A stretch of DNA of 64,000 nucleotides from assembly GCF_021412625.1 (NCBI RefSeq), contig NZ_JAKCFI010000001.1:1054001-1118000 (forward strand). The letters run 5' to 3'. The notes under the pieces are model-generated. The model worked only from the letters and a program-made list of their open reading frames with translations, was not told where the DNA came from and did no database searches. A program made the position numbers and the translations under genes. Position 1 is the stretch's first letter; each line of letters starts with the position of its first letter. This document shows positions 45,461 to 55,340 of this stretch, piece after piece. The DNA comes from Myxococcus stipitatus (GTDB lineage: Bacteria; Myxococcota; Myxococcia; Myxococcales; Myxococcaceae).

Positions 45461-46228
45461 ATGGCTAACAGGACGAAGTCGGCGGTCGCGGCGCGTTGGA
45501 CGCAGAGCACGGCCCGGCAGATCGAGAAGCGGCTGCTCGAGGCGCTTCAATCCCAGTCGGCGAACGTGGAGGACAACACGGCGGAGGGCGCGCTCGCGCG
45601 GGGGCGGTTGTTCTCCGTGGCGCTCTACCACGAGAAGGCCATCGAGAGCTTCCGGGAGGCCTTGAGCCTGGACCCCTCTCAATACGAGGCGGCCGCGCGG
45701 CTGGTGTTGGTGCTGCTGCGCACGCGGCGCCACGAGGAGGCGTTGGAGGTCGCCACGAAGCTGGCGGCGGAGGCCCCCGACTACGAGCTGCCGGAGATGA
45801 CGTCGGACGAGCGCATCAGCGTCTTCACCCTCCTGGGCAACGCGCTCGTCCAGAACCAGCGCACGGATGACGCCATCCAGGCGTACCAGACGGCGCGCAA
45901 GCTCAGCAAGCGAGACACCACGGCCGCGGCCCGGTTGGCGCAGCTCTACCTCTCCTCCGGCGAGCCCAAGCGCGCGTTGGAACAGTCGAGCGCCTTCTCA
46001 CGCAACCCCCGCTTCCAGGACCTGGCGTCCGTGCTCACCCTGGGCAAGACGAACGAGGCGCTGTTGCCCACGTACCGTCGCGCCTCCATCGCGGACATCG
46101 TCGGGCTGACCGACCATGGGCGCCCGCTCACGGTGCCGGACGGCTCGCGGCTCGCGTCGGTGGTGGAGGGTTCGACGGCGTGGTGCGCGGAGCCACGCGA
46201 CGTGCTCGCGGACGACGCCTCCGAGTGA
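45461..46228 (+). CDS. TPR protein with conserved C-terminal tail, copy 1
   Basis: 255 aa from the ATG at 45461 behind GGGGGG. About four TPR units (IESFREALSLDPSQYEAAAR, FTLLGNALVQNQRTDDAIQAY) are preceded by an N-terminal GALARGR segment. The C-terminal 60 residues do not fit TPR: DHGRPLTVPDGSRLASVVEG, then AWCAEPRDVLADDASE. The same tail pattern ends the protein at 58184. It is a likely scaffold for the locus. It is followed by a hairpin, so perhaps a single-gene transcript. Confidence 0.7.
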   Translation: MANRTKSAVAARWTQSTARQIEKRLLEALQSQSANVEDNTAEGALARGRLFSVALYHEKAIESFREALSLDPSQYEAAARLVLVLLRTRRHEEALEVATKLAAEAPDYELPEMTSDERISVFTLLGNALVQNQRTDDAIQAYQTARKLSKRDTTAAARLAQLYLSSGEPKRALEQSSAFSRNPRFQDLASVLTLGKTNEALLPTYRRASIADIVGLTDHGRPLTVPDGSRLASVVEGSTAWCAEPRDVLADDASE

Positions 46229-47638
<1,410 letters not shown>

Positions 47639-47656
47639 CGCGAGACGGGCGGTCGG

Positions 47657-48733
47657 ATGCCTCTCGCCGTCAGCCTCTACGGGGCCGTCGCCAGTCTCGA
47701 GGACGGCCCCGGGTTGTTGAACCTGGCCTGGACCCTGGATGAGCGCCGGTGGCTCTCGGTGGACCTGGACGCGCTCGTCACGCGCGAGCTGGAGGCCGAG
47801 GCGCGGGAGGGGTTGACCTTCGTCCACCGCTACTTCGTGAAGGACCCCTACGGCGATGACGTCCTGGGGCCCTCGGTGGCGGCGTACTTCGGCAGGGAAG
47901 GGTGGTCGACCCGGGTGACGTGCGGCGCGGGCGTCGTCTCGCTGCTGCACGCGCTGGCGCTCCTGTCGGACGGGCGGCCCGTCCTCTTCACGGGGGACTG
48001 CTACCCGGACCTGCCCCACTGGCTCTCGAGGCGGGCCGAGCTCCGCGCGGCCGTGGACGCCCGGGACGTGGACCCCGAGGGGGCCTCGCTCGTCTTCCTC
48101 GAGCGGCCGAGCCTCGTGGGAGACGGCTTCCGCGACCTGGGCGCCATCGCGGAGCTCTGTGTCCGCGCGGCCCGGCACGGCGCGGTGGTGGCCATCGACG
48201 AGTCCAACGCGAACTACTACCCGCCGGCCTTCAGCGCGGCCCACCTGCTGCCGGACGCGGACAACCTCGTGGTCATCCGTGGCTTCTCCAAGGCGTACCA
48301 GCTGGGGGGGCTGCGGCTGGCGTACTGCCTGGCGGCGCGTGAGCTGACCGAGCGGCTGCGCGCGGTGGTGCCGCCGCTGCTGGCCTCGTCCCTGTCCCTG
48401 CGCCTGGGGCGGGAGGTGCTCGGGCTGGGGGACGTGGCGGCGTCCCTGCGCGAGCGCATCACGGCGAACAAGGCCGAGACGCGGCGCCTGCTGGAGGCGG
48501 CGGGCCTCCCCGACGTGCTCCCCTCGAGCCAGTTCCTCCCCTACCTGTTCCTCCGTCACGACGCGGCGGACAGTCTGGCCTTCCTGGAACGTCAGAGGAT
48601 TCGCGGTAAGCTCCATCCCTACTGGTCGGCGGCCACGCGGGACGTGGCGTGCATGTTCCGGTTGAGCGCGCCGTTGAGCGCGGAACGGATGGACCTGCTG
48701 CGGGGGCGGTTGGAGGTGGCGCGGCGGGCCTGA
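47657..48733 (+). CDS. PLP-dependent aminotransferase class I/II, copy 2
   Basis: 358 aa. Close in sequence to copy 1 at 39255: LNLAWTLDERRWLSVD, VTCGAGVVSLLHALALL, AIDESNANYYPPAFSAAHLL and Lys212 in GFSKAYQLGGLRLAY. The shared odd N-terminus shows that both belong to one subfamily. It starts 18 bp after enolase and is followed 15 bp later by a flavin monooxygenase. A distinct amino donor or acceptor from copy 1 is likely but cannot be read from sequence. Confidence 0.82.
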   Translation: MPLAVSLYGAVASLEDGPGLLNLAWTLDERRWLSVDLDALVTRELEAEAREGLTFVHRYFVKDPYGDDVLGPSVAAYFGREGWSTRVTCGAGVVSLLHALALLSDGRPVLFTGDCYPDLPHWLSRRAELRAAVDARDVDPEGASLVFLERPSLVGDGFRDLGAIAELCVRAARHGAVVAIDESNANYYPPAFSAAHLLPDADNLVVIRGFSKAYQLGGLRLAYCLAARELTERLRAVVPPLLASSLSLRLGREVLGLGDVAASLRERITANKAETRRLLEAAGLPDVLPSSQFLPYLFLRHDAADSLAFLERQRIRGKLHPYWSAATRDVACMFRLSAPLSAERMDLLRGRLEVARRA

Positions 48734-48748
48734 ACGAGGGAGGCGGAG

Positions 48749-50116
48749 ATGGGCCGCGCAGACGCGGGGATGAAGCTCGCGGCGTTCTTGTACCCGACGG
48801 GCTACCACGTCGCCGCCTGGCGCCACCCGGACGTCCCCGCGGACGCGGGCGTCAACTTCGCCCACTTCACGCAGCTGGCCCGGACGGCCGAGCGGGGCCT
48901 GTTCGACTTCCTCTTCCTGGCGGACAGCGTGGCCGTGCGAGGCACGGACCTGCCGGCGCTGAGCCGGACCGCCATCCGCTACGTCGCCCAGTTCGAGCCG
49001 TTGACGTTGCTGTCCGCGCTCGCCGCCGTCACCGAGCGCATCGGCCTGGTGGCGAGCGCGACGTCCACCTACAACGAGCCCTATCACCTGGCGCGCAAGT
49101 TCGCGTCGCTCGACTTCATCAGCGGCGGTCGCGCGGGCTGGAACCTCGTGACGTCGTCCAATGGCGACGAGGCGCACAACTTCGGGTTGGACGCGCACCC
49201 CGAGCATGGCGAGCGTTATGGACGGGCGCGTGAGTTCGCGCAGGTGGTGAAGGGGCTGTGGGACAGCTGGGAGGACGACGCCTTCCTCCGCGACAAGGAC
49301 ACGGGCCTCTACTTCGACCCGGACAAGCTCCATGTCCTCCACCACCGGGGCGAGGAGTTCTCTGTGCGGGGCCCGCTCAACGTCCCGCGCACGCCGCAGG
49401 GCCATCCGGTCCTCGTCCAGTCGGGCTCCTCCGACGTGGGGCGCGAGCTGGCGGCGGAGATCGGCGAGGTGGTGTTCACCGCGCAGCCGACGTTCGCCGG
49501 GGCGAAGGCCTTCTACGCGGACGTGAAGGCGCGCGCGGCGAGGAAGGGGCGCTCGCCCGACGCGTTGAAGGTGATGCCCGGCATCTTCCCCTTCGTGGGG
49601 CGGACGCAGCGGGAGGCCGAGGCGCGGTACGAGCAGCTCCAGGCGTTGATCGACCCCGTGGTGGGCCTGTCGCTGCTCAACGGACTGTTGCCCGGCGTCG
49701 ACCTCTCCGCGCATCCCCTGGACGGGCCATTGCCAGAGGTGCCGCAAGTCCAGGGGAGCTGGAGCCGGCAGAACCTCATCGTCGAGGAGGCCCGGCGCAG
49801 GAACCTCACCATCCGTCAGCTCTACCTGGACATCGCGGGCTCGCGAGGCCACTGGCAGCTGGTGGGCACGCCCGAGCGCATCGCCGACGAGCTGGAGGTC
49901 TGGTTCCGGGAAGGCGCGGCGGATGGCTTCAACGTGATGGCGCCCTATCTTCCCGGTGGGCTCGACACCTTCGTCGAGCTGGTGATTCCGGAGCTCCAGC
50001 GCCGGGGCTTGTTCCGCACCCGCTACGAGGGGCGCACGCTGCGCGAGCACCTGGGCCTGCGTCGCCCCGAGCACGTGTCGCGTCGCTCCCACGGGCGGAG
50101 CGCGGTGGCGGGGTAG
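48749..50116 (+). CDS. LLM-class flavin monooxygenase (NtaA/SnaA/DszA type)
   Basis: 455 aa behind GAGGGAGGCGGAG. It matches the FMNH2-dependent nitrilotriacetate monooxygenase subfamily: GLFDFLFLADSVAV, EPLTLLSALAAVTERIGLVA, SATSTYNEPYHLARKFASLD, GGRAGWNLVTSSN and HPVLVQSGSSDVGRELAAE. These enzymes oxidise amines, sulfur compounds or cyclic ketones and need a separate flavin reductase, not obvious here. It is co-directional with the aminotransferase and the M28 peptidase, 8-15 bp spacing. Confidence 0.88.
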   Translation: MGRADAGMKLAAFLYPTGYHVAAWRHPDVPADAGVNFAHFTQLARTAERGLFDFLFLADSVAVRGTDLPALSRTAIRYVAQFEPLTLLSALAAVTERIGLVASATSTYNEPYHLARKFASLDFISGGRAGWNLVTSSNGDEAHNFGLDAHPEHGERYGRAREFAQVVKGLWDSWEDDAFLRDKDTGLYFDPDKLHVLHHRGEEFSVRGPLNVPRTPQGHPVLVQSGSSDVGRELAAEIGEVVFTAQPTFAGAKAFYADVKARAARKGRSPDALKVMPGIFPFVGRTQREAEARYEQLQALIDPVVGLSLLNGLLPGVDLSAHPLDGPLPEVPQVQGSWSRQNLIVEEARRRNLTIRQLYLDIAGSRGHWQLVGTPERIADELEVWFREGAADGFNVMAPYLPGGLDTFVELVIPELQRRGLFRTRYEGRTLREHLGLRRPEHVSRRSHGRSAVAG

Positions 50117-50124
50117 ACGCGTCC

Positions 50125-51927
50125 ATGCCGAGCGAGCTCGTCTCCCGCCTGCTGCGCGCCGTCCCCATCGATGACGTGATGCGCTCCCTCGCGCGCATCG
50201 CGGAGCACGACCGCTATCAGGCCTCGCATGGCATCGACGACGCCGCGAGCGTGGTGGCGCAGAGCGCCCGGGACCTGGGGCTGGCGGACGTCACCGTCTC
50301 GCGCTTCCCCGCCGATGGCGCCGCGCGCTGGTGGTCCTTCCGCGCCCCCGTCTCGTGGACGCCCGTGGTGGCGAGGCTGGAGGTGTGGGCCGGAGGGCAC
50401 CGGGCGCTCCAGCTCGACCACGCGCTCCAGCCCTTCTCGGTCGCGACGTACTCCGCTGCCACCCCCGCGGGCGGCGTCGCCGCGCGGCTGGTGAAGGTCC
50501 AGGGCGCGCCACGGGACTTCGACGTGCGTGGGGCCGTCGCCGTGGTGGGGCGCGAGGAGCTGGCCCGGGGGGACCTCCCCGCGGAGCTGGCCCGGTTGGG
50601 GGCCCTGGGCTTCATCACCGACGCGCCCGCGCGGACCGGGGCCGCCGGCGAGGAGCACCCCGGGCGCATCGAGCTGGAGCCCCACTCGCCGCTGTTCGCC
50701 TTCAGCCTGACGCGGGCGCAGCTGGGGCGCGTGAGGCCCCTGCTCGACGCGGGCGCCGAGGCGCGGGTCCTCATCGAGGTGGATGCCTCCGCGTCGATGC
50801 CCGTCGTCTCGGGGGTGCTTCCCGGCGACGAGGCGGGCGGGGAGGTGTGGCTGACGGCGCACCTGTGTCATCCCCGGCCCGGGGCCAATGACAACGCCTC
50901 CGGCGTCGCGGCGCTGCTCGGGGTCGCCGCCGCGCTGAGGGCGGAGCGCGCCCGCTCGCCACGCAGGAGCATCCGCTTCTTCTGGGGCCCCGAGTTCCTG
51001 GGCGTGGCCGCGGTCCTCCACGAGCGGATGGCGTCGCGGGGGCGCGCGGGCCTGCCCTCGGCGGTCATCAACGTCGACATGGCGGGAGAGGACCAGGCGC
51101 TGTGCGGCAGTCCCTTCCTCATCGAACGGGGGCCGGACTTCCGGCCGTCGTTGCTCGTCCCCTTCGCCGAGCACGTCGTGGGCGAGGTGTTCGCGCGGAC
51201 GGCGGCGCACCCGGGCGTCTGGCGGGCCATCCCGTTCGCGGGCTTCTCGGACCACGCGCTCTTCGCGGACCCGAGCACCGCCTCGGCCGCGGTCCAGCTC
51301 TGCCACGCTCCGGACCGCTTCAACCACTCCGCCGCGGACACGCTCGACAAGGTCTCCGCGGTGGAGATGGCGCGGACGACGGTCGCCGCCTCCGCGCTCG
51401 CCTGGATGATGGCCTCGCCCGGGGCACTGGCCGTCCCCATGGTGGAGCGCATCGTCGGGGACTGGTGCGCGAGCGAGCTCGCGGCGGCGCATCGGGTCGC
51501 GAGCCGGTTCGAGGGCCTCCAAGCGGGGGAATGGAGCCGTCGCCTCCTGCGCCACGTGGAGCGCTCCAACGAGGCCATGCGCGCGCTCGTGCAGCCAGGG
51601 ACGGGCTCCGAGGCGCCTGCTGCCCCCGCGCGAGGTCGGGTCATCCGTCGTCGCTGGTCCGGCCCGTTCAACGCGCGCGCCATGGCCGCGGACCTCCCGG
51701 CGGACAGCCGCGCGGCGCTGACGCGCCTGATTGCCGCCGACAAGCAGAACCTCGCGTTGCTCCTCAACTTCGCCATCCGCGCGGATGGGAGCCGTGGACG
51801 CGAGGACCTGGTGGACGAGACGTCGCTGGCGCTCGGGCGCCCCATCGAGGAGGGCGTCGCGCGCGGGCTCGTGGACCTGCTGCTGGAGTCGGGGTGGGCG
51901 ACGGAGGACTCGCCGTCCGACGACTGA
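50125..51927 (+). CDS. M28-type metallopeptidase with PA-like insert (DUF4910-like)
   Basis: 600 aa from the ATG at 50125. Zinc ligands are in order: His in TAHLCHPRPGANDNASGVAA, cut as AHLCHP and GANDNASG, Glu in WGPEFLG, Asp in NVDMAGE and the last His in FNHSAADTLDKV. A PA-like domain (about 80-200) precedes the catalytic half, and 170 residues of helical tail follow. No signal peptide, so it acts in the cytoplasm. An aminopeptidase that trims a peptide product would suit the context. It ends the rightward operon from enolase. Confidence 0.8.
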   Translation: MPSELVSRLLRAVPIDDVMRSLARIAEHDRYQASHGIDDAASVVAQSARDLGLADVTVSRFPADGAARWWSFRAPVSWTPVVARLEVWAGGHRALQLDHALQPFSVATYSAATPAGGVAARLVKVQGAPRDFDVRGAVAVVGREELARGDLPAELARLGALGFITDAPARTGAAGEEHPGRIELEPHSPLFAFSLTRAQLGRVRPLLDAGAEARVLIEVDASASMPVVSGVLPGDEAGGEVWLTAHLCHPRPGANDNASGVAALLGVAAALRAERARSPRRSIRFFWGPEFLGVAAVLHERMASRGRAGLPSAVINVDMAGEDQALCGSPFLIERGPDFRPSLLVPFAEHVVGEVFARTAAHPGVWRAIPFAGFSDHALFADPSTASAAVQLCHAPDRFNHSAADTLDKVSAVEMARTTVAASALAWMMASPGALAVPMVERIVGDWCASELAAAHRVASRFEGLQAGEWSRRLLRHVERSNEAMRALVQPGTGSEAPAAPARGRVIRRRWSGPFNARAMAADLPADSRAALTRLIAADKQNLALLLNFAIRADGSRGREDLVDETSLALGRPIEEGVARGLVDLLLESGWATEDSPSDD

Positions 51928-51936
51928 GGAGACGCG

Positions 51937-53151
51937 TCAGCTCTTCCCCACCATGCGCTGGAAGCGGTGGCGCAGTGGGAAGGGCACGAAGCGCTCGACG
52001 TGGAAGCCGAGCTGCTCGTCGAGTGAGTACGTCACCGGGTCCGTCAGGCTCAGCTCGGACATGCCCCGGGCCATCTGCTCGAGGAACCCCGGGTACTGGG
52101 ATTGGAGGGTGTAGACGACGCTGTAATAGAGGTTCCGCCCGAGCGAGAAGCACGGGTAGCGCGCGTCGTAGTTCTCCAGCGAGTACTTGGGGAAGCACCC
52201 GTCGATGATGCGCTTGGGGCACAGCCACAGCGGCATCACCAACGTCATGTCGCCGATGACGCGCGCGGGGAAGGGCGCGGGCTTGAGGCCGGTGGAGACG
52301 CGGAACATGGCCTCCGTGACGACGTCCTCCAGGTTCAGGCCCGTGCAGACGAAGCGCGTCCCCAGCTCGCGGGCCTTCTTGAAGAGCGCCAGCCGCACCA
52401 GCAGCGTGCCGAGGAACTCGAAGTCGTCTCCCTCGAACTCCTTCTGGAAGCGGTCGATGAGCGAGGCGGAATCCCGGGGGATGCCGAGCAGCTCCTTGAC
52501 GTCCAGCTCCTCCATCACCGTCAGCTCGAGGCCGTAGGTCGCGCACAGCTCCCGCGCGCGCGGCACGCCCGCGTCCCAGTCCGGGATGCCCTTGATGATG
52601 AGGGGATGGACCGTGAGCCCATGGTCCTTCAACTGCGTCAGCGCGTAGAGCAGGGCGTTGCTGTCGCCGCCGCCGCTGACGCCGACGACCAGGTGGGAGT
52701 CCGGAGGCAGGTGCTCGCGCACCGTCTCCGCCACCCGCGCCGCGATGACGGAGCGGCACTCGTCGGGGCTGAGCTTCTTGAGGAAGGACTCCGCCGTCGA
52801 GCTGGCGTTGTCCAGGCGCTGGTAGAAGTACTCGGTCGCCTGTCGCTCCGGCTCCGCGCTGGCCACGGTCATGGCCTGGGCGAGCGAGAACAGGAAGGGG
52901 TTCACGTTGCGGTTGAAGTAGAGCAGCAGCTCCGCCGCGTCCTTCAGGTCGCTGGCCGTCTGGTCGAGGCACGGCCGGATGGTCGGCGCGCCACCGGACC
53001 TGGGCACGACATAGATGGTCAACGCGGACCAGGGGACCTGGTGGCGATTGAGCAGGTCGATGAGCCGCTCATCACCATTCCAGCTCAGTGACTGACGCCC
53101 GTGGGACGTCACGAGCGACACGGCAGGGGAGGATCGTGGACCGGTGCTCAT
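51937..53151 (-). CDS. PP-loop (alpha-ANH) ATP pyrophosphatase with beta-grasp-like N-terminus
   Basis: 404 aa. The PP-loop GVSGGGDSNALLYAL at about residue 157 with SGGxDS is characteristic of the TtcA/TilS/ThiI superfamily, which adenylates a carbonyl before sulfur, nitrogen or amine attack. The N-terminal 50 residues (SWNGDERLIDLLNRHQVPWS) look like a MoaD/ThiS beta-grasp fold, but this is uncertain. Three Cys follow later (LCPKRIIDGCFPKY, RYPCFSLGRN). It lies 90 bp after the small peptide gene on the same strand, so it is the best candidate for its first modifying enzyme. Confidence 0.75.
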   Translation of the reverse strand: MSTGPRSSPAVSLVTSHGRQSLSWNGDERLIDLLNRHQVPWSALTIYVVPRSGGAPTIRPCLDQTASDLKDAAELLLYFNRNVNPFLFSLAQAMTVASAEPERQATEYFYQRLDNASSTAESFLKKLSPDECRSVIAARVAETVREHLPPDSHLVVGVSGGGDSNALLYALTQLKDHGLTVHPLIIKGIPDWDAGVPRARELCATYGLELTVMEELDVKELLGIPRDSASLIDRFQKEFEGDDFEFLGTLLVRLALFKKARELGTRFVCTGLNLEDVVTEAMFRVSTGLKPAPFPARVIGDMTLVMPLWLCPKRIIDGCFPKYSLENYDARYPCFSLGRNLYYSVVYTLQSQYPGFLEQMARGMSELSLTDPVTYSLDEQLGFHVERFVPFPLRHRFQRMVGKS

Positions 53152-53211
53152 CTGCCTGTGCTTGCTCTCACACGCCTCACGGGCGCAGCGGGACTTCGGA
53201 AGAGACAGGAT

Positions 53212-53230
53212 GCCGCCCTCGCGCGGCGGC
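53212..53230 (-). terminator. Small intercistronic hairpin after the peptide gene
   Basis: On the minus strand GCCGCC-GCGCGAG-GGCGGC forms a 6-bp GC stem 12 nt after the peptide stop. No T-run follows. It may act as a partial terminator that yields more peptide than enzyme message, a common design for precursor peptides. Confidence 0.35.
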
Positions 53231-53241
53231 CTCCTGGAGGA

Positions 53242-53457
53242 CTACTGGGCGCCCGTGTCGCAGCTGGCGCCGCAGATGGTCTCCAGCCCGTGCTTGGAGG
53301 CCGGGATGGCGCGGCGCTGCGTGCGCATCGCCTCCAGGTCCGCCACCGCGATGAAGGCAGTCGCGGTCCGGCGCTCGCTCGCGGGCACCAGCTCGACGGA
53401 CACGTTCTTCAGATTGAAGTTGTTCTGGACCTCGACACTCTCTTTCTGCTGGATCAT
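53242..53457 (-). CDS. Candidate RiPP precursor peptide, 71 aa
   Basis: ATG at 53457 behind AAGGGG. The N-terminal 55 residues are a polar, Asn/Val/Glu-rich leader (begins MIQQKESVEVQNNFNLKNV; later RRTATAFIAVADLEAM). The last 16 residues are HGLETICGASCDTGAQ with two Cys, Ser, two Thr and four Gly, which looks like a core peptide. There is no signal peptide. The codons of the first 20 residues are AT-richer than neighbouring genes. It lies in an operon with the PP-loop enzyme, has its own promoter candidate and stands among peptidase and oxidase genes. No known family was recognised, so its role as a precursor is inference. Confidence 0.6.
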   Translation of the reverse strand: MIQQKESVEVQNNFNLKNVSVELVPASERRTATAFIAVADLEAMRTQRRAIPASKHGLETICGASCDTGAQ

Positions 53458-53509
53458 CTCAGCCCCTTCTCTCCGTCAAACGTCGGGTGGAAGCCGCGAC
53501 AACCCTGGA

Positions 53510-53539
53510 ACCATAGCGGGCGCCCCGTCCGATGGTCAA
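53510..53539 (-). promoter_or_regulatory. Candidate promoter of the peptide gene
   Basis: On the minus strand: -35 TTGACC (53534-53539), an 18-bp spacer and -10 TATGGT (53510-53515). Predicted start near 53503, leader of about 46 nt. It lies just past the end of the amidase gene, in a 149-bp gap. Confidence 0.48.
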
Positions 53540-53606
53540 CGTGCAAAACCAGCACTCCGGTACCAGCCTGTAATTGCTCTTCGCGCGCGATCCGCGCACG
53601 TGCGCG

Positions 53607-55019
53607 TCAGCGTGAGGGGGGCGCGGCGAGGAGAGGGCGCCTGTCGCGCACGCCGAGCGCGGCCTCCAGCGCGGCGCCCGCGCGCAGCACGGTGGTCTCG
53701 TCGAAGACGCGGCCGACGAGCTGGAGCCCCAGGGGGAGGCCCGTCGAGGAGAAACCCGAGGGCATCGTGAGGGCGGGGTTGCCCGTCACGTTGTAGGGGA
53801 TTGTCTGCATCGGCATCTTCAGTGGCCAGTCGGGAGGGAACTCGTCGAGGCGCGGCGCGGGGCCCACGCCGGTCGCGGTGAGCAGGAGGTCGTGGTGTTT
53901 CATGACCCCCTGGTTGAGCGTCACCGTGAGCTCACGTCGGAGTCGGAAGGCCTGCGTCAGGTCCGCGGCGGAGAGCGTCGCTCCGAGGATGAGGCGTTGA
54001 TACGTGTATCGCGCGAAGTCGTGCGGGCGCTCGCGGAGGTCTCGTTCGTGAATCGCATGGCCCTCGGCGATCATGATGACCCGGCCGCACGCGCTGAAGA
54101 GGCGGAAGTCGGGCAGCCGCACCTCCTCGACGCTGGCGCCCAGCCGGGTCAGCGTCCGGGCCGCGGCGTCGAGCGCGGTGATGACCTCCGGTGAGGTGCC
54201 CTCGGCCTCGGCGAAGTGGTGCCGGGGGTAGGCGACGCGCAGGCCGTGGACGCCCTCTTTCAGCCGCGCCGTGTAGTCGGGCACGGGCTCGTCGGCGCTG
54301 CCGGGGTCGAGCGGGTCATGCCCCGCGATGACGCCCAGCGCGAGCGCCGCGTCCTCCACGGACCAGGTCAGGGGCCCGCAGTGGTCCAGCGCGAAGGAGA
54401 GGGGGAAGGTGCCTCGTCGCGAGACGCGGCCATAGGTGGGCTTGAACCCCACGGCGCCGCAGAAGCAGGCGGGGCCGCGGATGGAGCCGCTGGTGTCCGA
54501 GCCCAGGGTGACGCGCAGGAGCCCGGCGGCGACGGCGGCGGCGCTGCCCGAGGACGAGCCGCCGGTGAAGTGCTCCAGGTTCCACGGGTTGCGCGCGGGC
54601 GGGAAGGGGAGGTCGAAGCTGGGGCCCCCGAGCGCGAACTCGTGCGTGGCGAGCTTGCCCAGGAGCACCGCGCCCCCCGCCCTGAGCTTCGCCTCGACGA
54701 AGGCGTCCTGCGTGGGGACGTGGTCGACCCGCAGCTTCGAGTGACACGTCGTCCGGATGCCGGCGGTGTCGAAGATGTCCTTCAGCGCGTACGGGATGCC
54801 GTGCAGGGGCCCCCGGTCGACCCCCGCGCGCAGCTCCAGGTCGGCGCGGTGCGCGTCCTCCAGCGCGCGCTCCCTCGTGACGAGGACGAAGGCGTGCACC
54901 GGCTCGTCGATGGACGCGATGCGCGCCAGCGCGTGCTCGACGAGAGCCGTGGCGCTGAGCTGTCCGGAGCGCAGGCGCGAGCCCGCCTCCGCGATGGAGA
55001 GTTCGTGAAGTGGCTTCAT
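53607..55019 (-). CDS. AtzE-like amidase signature hydrolase, copy 2
   Basis: 470 aa from the ATG at 55019. The triad is Lys80 in PYALKDIFDTAG, Ser155 in TGGSSSGSAAAV and Ser179 in GSDTSGSIRGPA, again 24 residues apart. It is similar to copy 1 over its length (for example TWSVEDAALALGVIAGHDPL), so the two arose by duplication. An AtzG-like gene ends 10 bp upstream. Substrate unknown; an amide made or used by the locus is likely. Confidence 0.85.
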   Translation of the reverse strand: MKPLHELSIAEAGSRLRSGQLSATALVEHALARIASIDEPVHAFVLVTRERALEDAHRADLELRAGVDRGPLHGIPYALKDIFDTAGIRTTCHSKLRVDHVPTQDAFVEAKLRAGGAVLLGKLATHEFALGGPSFDLPFPPARNPWNLEHFTGGSSSGSAAAVAAGLLRVTLGSDTSGSIRGPACFCGAVGFKPTYGRVSRRGTFPLSFALDHCGPLTWSVEDAALALGVIAGHDPLDPGSADEPVPDYTARLKEGVHGLRVAYPRHHFAEAEGTSPEVITALDAAARTLTRLGASVEEVRLPDFRLFSACGRVIMIAEGHAIHERDLRERPHDFARYTYQRLILGATLSAADLTQAFRLRRELTVTLNQGVMKHHDLLLTATGVGPAPRLDEFPPDWPLKMPMQTIPYNVTGNPALTMPSGFSSTGLPLGLQLVGRVFDETTVLRAGAALEAALGVRDRRPLLAAPPSR

Positions 55020-55029
55020 CCCCGCCCCG

Positions 55030-55248
55030 TCACCGTCCGCGCAGGAGCGCGTCCAGGTGGAACACGTTCGAGGGCTCGCTCTCAGCCTGCCGGGGCTGCC
55101 GCAGGACGGCCGTCATCCGCTTCAGGTCCTCGTAGCCCGCGAGGACGCCGGCCCGATACGCCTCCGGGACGGTGATGCCTTGTCGCCGCATCAACAGGTC
55201 GAGCTCGCGCTCGAGCGGGGAAGCTGCCTCCGGCCCTGCCTTGTCCAT
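55030..55248 (-). CDS. AtzG-like (DUF4089) small amidase partner, copy 2
   Basis: 72 aa from the ATG at 55248 behind GGAGAGG. The core TVPEAYRAGVLAGYEDLKRM and the tail ESEPSNVFHLDALLRGR correspond almost residue for residue to copy 1 at 45034. It precedes amidase copy 2, mirroring the first pair. The conservation of both partners in both pairs supports a required heteromeric amidase. Confidence 0.68.
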   Translation of the reverse strand: MDKAGPEAASPLERELDLLMRRQGITVPEAYRAGVLAGYEDLKRMTAVLRQPRQAESEPSNVFHLDALLRGR

Positions 55249-55340
55249 CCACCTCTCCAGTCGTGGAAACGAGCGTAACACGCAGGGCTTGAAGTCCACG
55301 GATTGCGGAGAGAGCCCGTGGCGGGTAGACCGGAGGCGTC

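Noticed and set aside
45461-46228. The TPR protein tail as a second precursor peptide
   Set aside because: The protein is long, structured and conserved over its whole length in both copies, unlike a typical precursor.
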